From an uncultured Pelagibacteraceae bacterium (GTDB lineage: Bacteria; Pseudomonadota; Alphaproteobacteria; Pelagibacterales; Pelagibacteraceae), in contig CACMJW010000001.1 of assembly GCA_902614125.1 (NCBI GenBank), forward strand, positions 181,114-245,113: DNA of 64,000 nt, written 5' to 3'. Every line of letters begins with the position of its first letter. Positions within the stretch are counted from its first letter, which is position 1. This document shows, one piece after another, positions 18,779 through 26,706 of the stretch. A program made the position numbers and the translations under genes. The notes under the pieces were generated by a model. It ran no database searches, was not told the origin of the DNA, and saw nothing but the letters and a program-made list of their open reading frames with translations.

Positions 18779-19068
18779 TAGCTATTTATTACTTAGCTCT
18801 TCAAGTTTTAAAATTGTATTCTTATGTAGTAATTGGCTATGTAATATTAAGCTGGTTGGTTGGTTTTAATATCATAAATAGTTCAAATAGATTTGTTTAT
18901 TCTATATTACAGTTTGGTTATAGGTTTACAGAACCAGCCCTATCAAGAATTCGAAGATTTCTTCCAAATTTAGGTGCTTTTGACATTTCCCCTATTATTC
19001 TTCTTTTGTTGATATGGTTTGTAGAAATGTGTATGAAGCTCTACTTAGCACCAATTATATTTAATTAA
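18775..19068 (+). CDS. YggT family membrane protein
   Basis: 97 residues with two hydrophobic segments. The family patterns are clear: YVVIGYVILSWLVGFNIIN, then RFTEPALSRIRRFLP and GAFDISPIILLLLIWF. YggT proteins are small inner-membrane proteins linked in some bacteria to osmotic adaptation or membrane organisation; the biochemical role is unknown. Translational overlap with the MscS gene fits an osmotic-stress pairing. Confidence 0.9.
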   Translation: MIAIYYLALQVLKLYSYVVIGYVILSWLVGFNIINSSNRFVYSILQFGYRFTEPALSRIRRFLPNLGAFDISPIILLLLIWFVEMCMKLYLAPIIFN

Positions 19069-19071
19069 TTT

Positions 19072-19920
19072 ATGATTTTAATCGATGGAAAAAAAGCTGC
19101 TGCTGAACTTAGACAGAAACTAAAAGAAGAAGTTTCTGAATTAAAAAAAAAATATAATCAGGCCCCTGGTTTAACAGTAATACTAATAGGAGATTTAACT
19201 CCTAGTCAAATTTATGTGAGAAATAAGGAGAAATCAGCAATTGAGGTCGGCTTAAAATCTGATGTAATAAGGTATCCAGACTCTGTCGAAGAAAAAACTG
19301 TTTTAGAAAAAATTGAAGAGCTAAATAAAGATAATAGTGTTTCAGGAATTTTAGTACAGCTTCCACTGCCAAAACATATTGATAAACAGAAAGTTATTGA
19401 GGCTATTGATCCAGCAAAAGATGTTGATGGATTTCATCCTATGAATGTTGGTAATTTATCTTCCGGATATGAAAGCTCAATTCCATGTACACCCCTTGGA
19501 TGTTATCTACTTATTAAAAAAATTGAACCTAACTTAAACGGAAAAAAGGCAGTTGTAGTTGGTAGATCAAATTTAAACGGAAAGCCCATGACACAATTAT
19601 TATTAAAGGAAAATTGTACTGTAACTATCACTCATTCAAAAACAAAAGATTTAAAAGCAGAGTGTTTAGAGGGAGATATTATAGTAGCAGCAGTTGGTAT
19701 CCCTGAATTAGTAAAAGGTGACTGGGTTAAAAAAGATGCAATTGTTATAGATGTTGGAATTAATAAAACGGAAAAAGGTATAGTTGGAGATGTAGCATTT
19801 GATGAAGTTTCAAAAGTTGCAAAAGCATTAACACCCGTTCCTGGAGGTGTTGGCCCAATGACTATCGCGTGTTTACTAAAAAACACAATAGATTGTTTCA
19901 AAAGATCACAAAAAAATTAA
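19072..19920 (+). CDS. folD: Methylenetetrahydrofolate dehydrogenase / methenyl-THF cyclohydrolase
   Basis: 282 residues, usual FolD length. SQIYVRNKEKSA contains the catalytic Lys, GILVQLPLPKHID the first conserved strand, DVDGFHPMNVGNL the substrate region, VVGRSNLNGKPM the NADP-binding loop, and PVPGGVGPMTIACLL the C-terminal signature. It interconverts 5,10-methylene-THF and 10-formyl-THF. This one-carbon link is relevant here because DmdA (62,432) delivers a DMSP methyl group to THF. Confidence 0.97.
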   Translation: MILIDGKKAAAELRQKLKEEVSELKKKYNQAPGLTVILIGDLTPSQIYVRNKEKSAIEVGLKSDVIRYPDSVEEKTVLEKIEELNKDNSVSGILVQLPLPKHIDKQKVIEAIDPAKDVDGFHPMNVGNLSSGYESSIPCTPLGCYLLIKKIEPNLNGKKAVVVGRSNLNGKPMTQLLLKENCTVTITHSKTKDLKAECLEGDIIVAAVGIPELVKGDWVKKDAIVIDVGINKTEKGIVGDVAFDEVSKVAKALTPVPGGVGPMTIACLLKNTIDCFKRSQKN

Positions 19921-19929
19921 ATTATTACT

Positions 19930-20988
19930 GTGAAAAAATTAGCAATTTTTATTGTTATTTTTTTAAATTATAACTCATTCACAATAAGTATGGAAAATAA
20001 ACCTTATCATCACTTACCAGATGGGACATTTAGAAATCCAGAGGGATCCCCTGAGAGAAATAAAAATTTTAATTGGTCATTTAAAAAGTTTAGACAAGAA
20101 AAAAAAAATTTGGATATGACTGTTCCAAGTGATCATGTTGTAGAAAAAAGAAATGTAATTAAAGAATTTAATACCCTAAAAAATGATGATTATATTGGTT
20201 GGATTGGGCATGCTACTTTTTTGATTAAACTAGGTGAGACCACGATTATTACAGATCCTGTTTTTTCTAAAAACGCTGGACCACTTATATTTGGGCCCAA
20301 AAGATTTACTGAACCAGCTTTAAATTTAGATGAATTACCAGAAATTAATTTATTTTTACTAACTCATAACCATTATGACCATCAAGATATGAGTACAATA
20401 AGAAAATTTCCATATAAGCAAGCAAAGGTAATGCTTCCTCTAAAACTAGGAAAATATTTTAAAAGGTATAAGGACGTTAATGAAATGGATTGGTACGACG
20501 AGATCACAGTGAATAATGATTTAAAAGTAACTTTTTTACCTGCAGTTCATTGGTCTAAAAGAAGCTTGACGGATACTAATAAAACTTTATGGGGAAATTT
20601 TTTGATTAATTATAAGGGCAAAAAAATACTTTTTGCTTGCGATACAGGTGTTGGAAATATTTACAAAGATCTTGGTGAGAAATATGGACCAATAGATTTA
20701 ACAATTTTAAATATAGGTGCTTATAACTTTTACCCAATGGCACCCTATAAAGATAAATCAACTTATCACACAAATCCAGAGGAAGCATTGAGCATAGCCA
20801 GAAATCTCAAAAGTAAAAAGGTTTTAGGAATGCACTGGGGAACTTTTGTACTTTCCTTAGAACCAATTATGGAGCCAAGGCAAAGATTTAAAGATAATGC
20901 ACAAAATTACGGATATAAAAGTGATGAAGCTTTAATTTTTAAAATTGGAGAGTTTCAATCACTTAAAAAACTTCTTAATTATAATTAA
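19930..20988 (+). CDS. Metallo-beta-lactamase-fold hydrolase (NAPE-PLD/UlaG-like)
   Basis: 352 residues from a GTG start. An N-terminal hydrophobic segment (4-20) looks like a signal peptide or anchor. The metal motif THNHYDHQD is at 145-153, preceded by GWIGHATFLIK and ITDPVFS, as in the NAPE-PLD-like branch. LFACDTGVG supplies the bridging Asp and MHWGTF a later His. The substrate may be a phospholipid-like or phosphodiester compound, inferred from the branch. The end overlaps the convergent sugar dehydrogenase by four bases. Confidence 0.85.
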   Translation: MKKLAIFIVIFLNYNSFTISMENKPYHHLPDGTFRNPEGSPERNKNFNWSFKKFRQEKKNLDMTVPSDHVVEKRNVIKEFNTLKNDDYIGWIGHATFLIKLGETTIITDPVFSKNAGPLIFGPKRFTEPALNLDELPEINLFLLTHNHYDHQDMSTIRKFPYKQAKVMLPLKLGKYFKRYKDVNEMDWYDEITVNNDLKVTFLPAVHWSKRSLTDTNKTLWGNFLINYKGKKILFACDTGVGNIYKDLGEKYGPIDLTILNIGAYNFYPMAPYKDKSTYHTNPEEALSIARNLKSKKVLGMHWGTFVLSLEPIMEPRQRFKDNAQNYGYKSDEALIFKIGEFQSLKKLLNYN

Positions 20989-22046
20989 CTTTTTTTCATT
21001 AACCAGAGCCCATTTTCATTTAGAAAATAAATTTTCCCAGATACAGGGTGAACCTGAATATCTCTAATTCTTCCAATTTGTCCTTTAAAAATAATCTCTT
21101 CGTCTACTTTATTTAAGTCATCAAATTTCAATTTCCTTAAAGATTGATCTTTAAGAGATGTAATTAACGCATGACCATTCCATTCATTAAATTCCTCGCC
21201 CTTATAAATAGTAATTGCACTTGTTGCTATTGAAGGGACCCAATATTTTATTGCTTTTGTAAATCCTGGTTTCCATTTAGGACCTATAGGTAAACCTGAG
21301 TAATTCTTTCCTCCCCAACCAAGAATTTTCCAACCATAATTTTCACCTTTTTTTGCTTCACCAAACCAATCTCCACCTTTAGCACCGTGATTACTCATAT
21401 AAACTTTACCGTCAAAAGGTGAAACAGTCAGTCCTTGGGGATTTCTAATACCAATTTGATAAATTTCAGGTAACCAGTCGGGTTTTCCATCAAATTTAGG
21501 ATTATCATTTGGAATACTTCCGTCCAAATGAATTCTGATTATACTACCTGGATGTTTTGATGCATCTTGTGCAATCATGCCTTTACCCCTTTCACCAGCT
21601 GATGCATAAAGATAATTGTCTTTGATAGCTAACCTTGAGCCAAAATGATAGCCTGAATTTATTGGTGGATTAGCTTGGAATATATTTTTAAAAACTAAAT
21701 TTTTTTTATCTAAATTTGCTAAAGCTATTGAGGTACTAGTTTTCCTATTTCCTCTATTTTCTGTATATGAAATCCAAACTTTATTTTCTTGATGTAGAAT
21801 ATCAAGCAGCCCTCCTTGTCCATCTTCCAAAAAATTAAGATTGTGCTCAACATCGTTAACTTGATTATTAATAATATTTACAATTTTAATGAGACCACTT
21901 TTTTCAGTTATTATCATTTCATCATTATTTAAAAAAGAAGAGCCCCAAGGATTATTTAAATTAGCAATCTTTATAAATTTAAAGTTTTCCGAATTAGCTT
22001 TTGAAAATGAAAGTATAAAAATAAATAGAAAAAAAAATTTTTTCAC
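20985..22046 (-). CDS. Secreted PQQ-dependent sugar dehydrogenase-type beta-propeller
   Basis: 353 residues. The open frame runs further upstream, but a GTG at 22046 starts a clear signal peptide (hydrophobic to about residue 12, SKANS cleavage region) two bases after the SDR stop codon, so that start is chosen. Propeller motifs include NLNNPWGSSFL, FLEDGQGGLLDI, SGYHFGSRLAI, YQIGIRNPQGLTVSPFDGKVY and HGAKGGDWFGE, as in soluble aldose (Asd/YliI) dehydrogenases. They oxidise sugars in the periplasm with PQQ. No PQQ synthesis genes are in the window. Confidence 0.88.
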   Translation of the reverse strand: MKKFFFLFIFILSFSKANSENFKFIKIANLNNPWGSSFLNNDEMIITEKSGLIKIVNIINNQVNDVEHNLNFLEDGQGGLLDILHQENKVWISYTENRGNRKTSTSIALANLDKKNLVFKNIFQANPPINSGYHFGSRLAIKDNYLYASAGERGKGMIAQDASKHPGSIIRIHLDGSIPNDNPKFDGKPDWLPEIYQIGIRNPQGLTVSPFDGKVYMSNHGAKGGDWFGEAKKGENYGWKILGWGGKNYSGLPIGPKWKPGFTKAIKYWVPSIATSAITIYKGEEFNEWNGHALITSLKDQSLRKLKFDDLNKVDEEIIFKGQIGRIRDIQVHPVSGKIYFLNENGLWLMKKS

Positions 22047-22047
22047 T

Positions 22048-22758
22048 CTAGGATAGCTTTGATCTTCCGCCATCAACTGCAATTATCTGACCTGTAACCC
22101 AAGAACTTTCCTCAGTAATCAAAAATTTTGCTAGCGAAGCTGAGTCTTTTCCCTCTCCAATTCTTTTGAGAGGATGTGCTTTAGCAATTCCCTCTGCTAA
22201 AACTTTATTCTTTAACATTGGTTCAGCTATTTTTGAATTTGTTAAACTTGGTGCAATACAGTTGACTCTGATATTTGGAGCAAATTCAGCAGCTAATGAC
22301 ACTGTAAGTCCCTCAACAGCTGCTTTTGTAGACGCAATTATTGAATGATTAGTAAAACCTCTTTGAGCTGCAACAGTTGAAAATAATACTACTGACCCCT
22401 TGTTTTTTTTTAATGACTCTTGATATCCTTTTATTAAATCTATTGCAGAGTAAAGATTAAGCTTCATACATTTATTTAAATCAGCTTCAGTTATCATTCT
22501 GAATGGCTTTAGATCTATTGAACCCACACAGTATGCTATACCTTTAACATCCTCTACGTCTGACTTTAATTTTTCTACAAAACCATCATTTAATACGTTG
22601 ACTATAGAGTAATCACAGTTAAATTTTTCAGATAAAGATTTGGTCTGATCTTCATCTCTACCCACTAGGTGAATTTCTTTACCTGCTGAGTATAGCTGTT
22701 CTGCTAAATTAGATCCTATTGCTCCTGTTGCTCCAACTACTAAATATTTATCTGACAT
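22048..22758 (-). CDS. Short-chain dehydrogenase/reductase family protein, atypical active site
   Basis: 236 residues with a Rossmann cofactor loop GATGAIG at 9-15, the usual central CVG segment (77-79) and a C-terminal WVTGQIIAVDGG. The canonical YxxxK is replaced: Ile141 stands where Tyr is expected before Lys145, and the preceding catalytic Ser position is Thr128. It may bind a nucleotide without ordinary SDR chemistry. It is divergent from the photolyase-like gene with 28 bp between, and the sugar dehydrogenase follows two bases after its stop. Confidence 0.85.
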   Translation of the reverse strand: MSDKYLVVGATGAIGSNLAEQLYSAGKEIHLVGRDEDQTKSLSEKFNCDYSIVNVLNDGFVEKLKSDVEDVKGIAYCVGSIDLKPFRMITEADLNKCMKLNLYSAIDLIKGYQESLKKNKGSVVLFSTVAAQRGFTNHSIIASTKAAVEGLTVSLAAEFAPNIRVNCIAPSLTNSKIAEPMLKNKVLAEGIAKAHPLKRIGEGKDSASLAKFLITEESSWVTGQIIAVDGGRSKLS

Positions 22759-22786
22759 ATTTTTTTTGAAGAGTTATATATAGGTT

Positions 22787-24280
22787 ATGAAATTATTTTT
22801 TCTACTAGGAAACCAACTATTTGACGAAAAATACTTAGAAAAGTTTAAAAAAGATCATATTTTTTATATGGCTGAGGATTTTCAACTTTGCACTTATGAA
22901 AAACACCATAAAAACAAAATCTTACTGTTTCTTTCGTCCATGCGGTCGCATGCAGATAGATTAAAAAAAAGTAAATTTAAAATTGAATATTCAACAATAG
23001 AGGAAAAGACATTTAAACTAGACTACACAGAAAAATTAAAAAAAACTATAAAATCAAAAAAAATAAACGAAATTTCTAGCTTCGAAATTGAAGATAAATT
23101 TTTTGAAAAAAAAATAAGTCAGTTCACAAAAAAAGAAAATATTAAATGGAATATTGTTCAATCACCAATGTTTTTGAATTCGAGACAAAATTTTAAAAAA
23201 TATCTATCAAAATCAAAAAAACCTTTTATGGCTGTATTCTATAAAGATACACGAAGAGAATTAAATATTTTAATTAAAAAAGATGGAACTCCCGAGGGAG
23301 GAAAGTGGAGTTTTGATGAAGATAATAGGAACAAACTACCTAAAAATATTTCAATTCCAAAATTTCCAAAAATAAAAGAGACATCTCATACAAAAAAATT
23401 AAAACACATCATTGAAAAATATTTTAAAGATCATCCTGGTAATGTGGAAAACTTTTGGTTTGCAACTGAATATGAGGATGTTGTTAAACTATTAAATTTT
23501 TTTATTAAAGAAAAATCTAATCTGTTTGGCGATTATGAAGATGCTGTTGATCAAAAAGATAATATCTTATTTCACAGTGCTTTAAGTCCTTATTTAAATT
23601 TAGGATTAATTACTCCTGAGCTTATATTGAAAAAAATTCTAGATTTTCATAAGAAAAATAAAATTAGATTAAATTCATTAGAGGGATATATCCGTCAAGT
23701 AATAGGGTGGAGAGAATTTATGAGAGGTATTTATCAAAGTTATTCTAATGAAATGGAAACGAGAAACTTCTTTAAACAAAATAGAAAAATGAAAAAAAGT
23801 TGGTACGATGGATCAACTGGACTTCCACCATTAGATTACGCAATCAAGAACGCGTTAAAATATGGATGGTCACATCACATAGAGAGATTAATGATTTTGT
23901 CTAACATTATGAACCTTTGTGAAATTAAACCTAACATCGTTTATAAATGGTTTATGGAAATGTTTGTTGATTCATCTGATTGGGTAATGGTTCCAAATGT
24001 TTATGGTATGGGCTTGTTTAGTGATGGAGGTATTTTTGCAACCAAACCTTACATTTGTGGATCTAGTTATTTTATGAAGATGATGGACTTTAAAAAAGGA
24101 GAATGGTGCAACACAATGGATGGTTTGTACTGGAGGTTTATCAATAGGAATAGAAATTTTTTTTTAAAAAACCCAAGATTGTCGATGATGGTGAGAATTT
24201 TTGATAAAATGAAAGCCGAAAGAAAAAAACTCATATTAGCCGAGGCAGAAAAATTTATAAAACAAAATACAATCCAGTGA
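22787..24280 (+). CDS. Photolyase-related protein (DPRP / prokaryotic 6-4 photolyase type)
   Basis: 497 residues. The N-terminal DPRP alpha/beta domain opens with FFLLGNQLF and ends with the family hallmark GGKWSFDEDNR near 171-181. The helical FAD-binding domain has GWREFMRG, HHIERLMILSN and PNVYGMGLFSDGG. Relatives repair UV (6-4) photoproducts and usually carry a [4Fe-4S] cluster. Here the segment between SSYFMKM and GLYWRFI is short and lacks the CxxC; only Cys441 remains, with Cys378 and Cys424 elsewhere. Its stop overlaps the next small gene by four bases. Confidence 0.9.
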   Translation: MKLFFLLGNQLFDEKYLEKFKKDHIFYMAEDFQLCTYEKHHKNKILLFLSSMRSHADRLKKSKFKIEYSTIEEKTFKLDYTEKLKKTIKSKKINEISSFEIEDKFFEKKISQFTKKENIKWNIVQSPMFLNSRQNFKKYLSKSKKPFMAVFYKDTRRELNILIKKDGTPEGGKWSFDEDNRNKLPKNISIPKFPKIKETSHTKKLKHIIEKYFKDHPGNVENFWFATEYEDVVKLLNFFIKEKSNLFGDYEDAVDQKDNILFHSALSPYLNLGLITPELILKKILDFHKKNKIRLNSLEGYIRQVIGWREFMRGIYQSYSNEMETRNFFKQNRKMKKSWYDGSTGLPPLDYAIKNALKYGWSHHIERLMILSNIMNLCEIKPNIVYKWFMEMFVDSSDWVMVPNVYGMGLFSDGGIFATKPYICGSSYFMKMMDFKKGEWCNTMDGLYWRFINRNRNFFLKNPRLSMMVRIFDKMKAERKKLILAEAEKFIKQNTIQ

Positions 24281-24402
24281 AAAAACAAAATCTACCTTCT
24301 AAAATATGCCCAATATGTAAAAGATCATTTGCATGGAGACGAAAATGGAAGTTGAACTGGGAACGAGTTAAATATTGTTCTAAAAAGTGTTCGAGATCTT
24401 AA
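24277..24402 (+). CDS. DUF2256 zinc-ribbon protein (41 residues)
   Basis: A short gene starting at GTG within the GTGA overlap with the photolyase-like stop and ending at TAA 24400-24402. The product has CPIC (Cys11, Cys14) and a C-terminal CSKKC (Cys34, Cys38) with a Trp/Arg/Lys-rich middle (FAWRRKWKLNWERVKYC), the whole pattern of DUF2256. DUF2256 genes are often beside cryptochrome/photolyase genes, so a role in their function is likely but unproven. Probably binds one zinc. Confidence 0.88.
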   Translation: MKKQNLPSKICPICKRSFAWRRKWKLNWERVKYCSKKCSRS

Positions 24403-24403
24403 G

Positions 24404-24631
24404 TTAGCAGCAAGAGCAACTACTTTTTTTTTCTTTTTTAATCTTTTCAGGATTATCTTTTTCTATTTTATTTTTAATAACTTTAGATTCTTCAAAAACT
24501 TTTTTCTTTAAAATTTTATCCTCTATATAGGCATACAATGAACTAAAACCGAGTTTAGAAGCTCTTTTCTCCTCATAGGCTCTTCTACCTTTTAAGTTTT
24601 CGATAATTTCTAATATTTGAGGATTATTCAT
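24404..24631 (-). CDS. Small charged protein with Cys-rich C-terminus (75 residues)
   Basis: Not recognised. The N-terminal half (ILEIIENLKGRRAYEEKRASKLGFSSLYAYIEDKILKK) is predicted helical, followed by a Lys/Glu-rich linker and an extreme C-terminus SSCSCC with three cysteines in four residues. That tail could bind a metal or be modified. It ends two bases from the convergent DUF2256 gene and lies 30 bp downstream of the second photolyase-like gene on the same strand, so it is probably co-transcribed with it. Confidence 0.7.
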   Translation of the reverse strand: MNNPQILEIIENLKGRRAYEEKRASKLGFSSLYAYIEDKILKKKVFEESKVIKNKIEKDNPEKIKKEKKSSCSCC

Positions 24632-24661
24632 AGAATTAGTTTATATCACATAAAATTTTTA

Positions 24662-25798
24662 TTACAAAATATGCTCTATAATTTTGGGAATATATTTTTT
24701 AAAGTTAAAAAATCCTTTGTTACAATATTTCCACGCGTTTTGATCAATGTTTCTATATAAAAAATGTATTCCTAAATGATTCGAATTTAAAAAATCTAAA
24801 TTCTCACCTATTGTTGGATATAAACCACAACAATTTTCAATATTTATTATTTCACTAATGTTAATAATTTCACAATCAATAGATTGATCTTTTAACCTTT
24901 TTTCTTGATCTTCAATTAACTGAGACTTAAATTTCAATAATTTCTCGCTTAGCTTTATAGATCTACTATCATTTTTATTAGAAACTAAGTAAATTTTCTT
25001 AAAGTTTTTATCTTTAAAGTCAGTAATTTCAAACGAGAGATTATTTTCAAAAACCAACAGGTTTTTCTCTTCAACGTTTTGTGGGTTAGTAAAATTTTGT
25101 TTTACTATATTATAAGATTTTTCAGATACTTTTGGAGGAGCATTTTCATTTAATTTTATATTTTGAAATCTATTGTTAGTGAATTTTTTAATATTCCATT
25201 CACTTGCTAGGTAATGTTTCCCTTGAGTTTGAATACCTGCAACCCATCTCCATCCAAGAGTATTTGATGCAGCATCTCCATCAAAAAGATGCTGCATAAA
25301 AAATTCCGCACCTAATTGCCAAGGTAATTCTAAAGTAAAAATCCAAATACTAGCAAACCACATTCTTGTATGATTATGTAAATAATTATTCTCTTTAAGC
25401 TCGTTTACCCATTCATTGAAGCAATCTATGTTTGTTTTTCCCTCAATTGCAGATAGGTAATCTTGATTATTTTGAAATTCGTTTTTTATCTTATCTAATT
25501 CTAGAAGATAATCTGTCCAAACATTAGGTCTTAATTCTAGCCAACCTTTCCAATATGTTCGCCATAAAACTTCCTGAATAAATTTTTCATTTTTTGAGAA
25601 AGAAAATTTACTTAGTGATTTTTTAATCACCTCTTTTTCATTAATTATCCCATGGGTTATATACGGCGACAAACAAGAAACATTTAACCTTTTTTCAGGT
25701 CCAAAATCAAAATTTCTCAACCTAGAATATTCTGCAAGATTATTTTCAACAAAATTATCTAATTGATTTATGGCCTTAGCCCTTGAAGCTTCAAACAT
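24662..25798 (-). CDS. Photolyase-type FAD-binding domain protein, possibly permuted
   Basis: 378 residues. The FAD-binding helical domain begins almost at once: RLRNFDFGPEKRLNVSCLSPYI at 26-47, FIQEVLWRTYWKGW at 73-86, NYLHNHTRMWFASIW, and DGDAASNTLGWRWVAG near 170-187. No antenna-type alpha/beta domain precedes it. From about residue 245 an alpha/beta-looking segment follows (KNLLVFENNLSFEI, KKIYLVSNKND, CEIINISEI), resembling a photolyase N-terminal domain moved to the C-terminus. The function may be DNA repair or light sensing. It follows the PsiE-like gene by nine bases. Confidence 0.82.
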   Translation of the reverse strand: MFEASRAKAINQLDNFVENNLAEYSRLRNFDFGPEKRLNVSCLSPYITHGIINEKEVIKKSLSKFSFSKNEKFIQEVLWRTYWKGWLELRPNVWTDYLLELDKIKNEFQNNQDYLSAIEGKTNIDCFNEWVNELKENNYLHNHTRMWFASIWIFTLELPWQLGAEFFMQHLFDGDAASNTLGWRWVAGIQTQGKHYLASEWNIKKFTNNRFQNIKLNENAPPKVSEKSYNIVKQNFTNPQNVEEKNLLVFENNLSFEITDFKDKNFKKIYLVSNKNDSRSIKLSEKLLKFKSQLIEDQEKRLKDQSIDCEIINISEIINIENCCGLYPTIGENLDFLNSNHLGIHFLYRNIDQNAWKYCNKGFFNFKKYIPKIIEHIL

Positions 25799-25807
25799 TG
25801 CTTTTAA

Positions 25808-26188
25808 TTATTTCGATTTTTTTTTCTTTAGACCTAATTTATCACTGTGTCTTAACCTTAAAACAACAATCGCTGCAGCAATTAACAAAATTGCAACTGC
25901 TTCGTAAACAAGTGCAGTAGGATCCATCTCTTTACCTTGTAAGATAATAAACCGGGCAAGAGCCGTTATCGCAATAAGTAATGGAAGTGTAATACTAATA
26001 GACTGTTGGTTCCAAAAAACTCTAACCATTGCTAGTACCTCTAAGTAAAGAAACATTAAAAGTAAATCAGCTAATGTTACCAACTGATTGGTGAACATAT
26101 TTTTAATTTCTATACCAACAGCAATAACAGTGCTTACTAAAATAATACACATTAAGGCTAGTTGTAAGTTTTTTGTAATATTGTCCAT
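25808..26188 (-). CDS. PsiE-like phosphate-starvation-inducible membrane protein
   Basis: 126 residues with four hydrophobic segments. The stretches LADLLLMFLYLEVLAMVRVFW and ARFIILQGKEMDPTALVYEAVAILLIAAAI match the PsiE family, whose function is not known. The start overlaps the stop of the upstream membrane-protein gene by one base. Nothing here shows phosphate regulation directly. Confidence 0.82.
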   Translation of the reverse strand: MDNITKNLQLALMCIILVSTVIAVGIEIKNMFTNQLVTLADLLLMFLYLEVLAMVRVFWNQQSISITLPLLIAITALARFIILQGKEMDPTALVYEAVAILLIAAAIVVLRLRHSDKLGLKKKKSK

Positions 26189-26646
26189 TATTTACCTTTA
26201 GTAAATGGTAACCATTTTTCAAATGCTGATTTTAAAGGACCATCATATGGAATTGAATAAGAATTTGGATTCGGACTAGTTAAAACTTCAATACCTTTTG
26301 AAAAAATAAAGATAAATACTATTACAAAAACAATTACCATTATTTTAAAAGGATCAAAATTTTTTGTTTGAAAGACACTTGCAGACCTTGCTTCTGCTTT
26401 ATGGAATTGTTTAAAAGTCATATAGACGGCAAATATTAATCCTATATGAGCCAAAAAAAGACCAGCCCACCCAAATGCAAAAGTTGTATATGAAAAAACA
26501 TATAAACTAAAAACTGTAGTCCAAATAAAACTTAAAACTAATAAAATTTGTAGTCTAACTGTTTTAGGAAGTGCACGTAGATCATTTTTACTATCATCAA
26601 ATAAAATATTTGCAGCATCTCTCATCCAATTTTTAATTGATTCCAT
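26188..26646 (-). CDS. Unrecognised membrane protein (152 residues)
   Basis: Not recognised. A short amphipathic N-terminus is followed by three hydrophobic segments (about 31-52, 56-77 and 101-121) and a polar Pro-rich C-terminal tail. No signal-peptide cleavage site is obvious. Translationally linked to the PsiE-like gene and 60 bp downstream of argG on the same strand. The two may form a membrane complex. Confidence 0.75.
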   Translation of the reverse strand: MESIKNWMRDAANILFDDSKNDLRALPKTVRLQILLVLSFIWTTVFSLYVFSYTTFAFGWAGLFLAHIGLIFAVYMTFKQFHKAEARSASVFQTKNFDPFKIMVIVFVIVFIFIFSKGIEVLTSPNPNSYSIPYDGPLKSAFEKWLPFTKGK

Positions 26647-26706
26647 ATATTGAAGATATAATTTTTTAAAATTTAAACAAATGCTAATTTGCCCTAAACT
26701 TTACTG

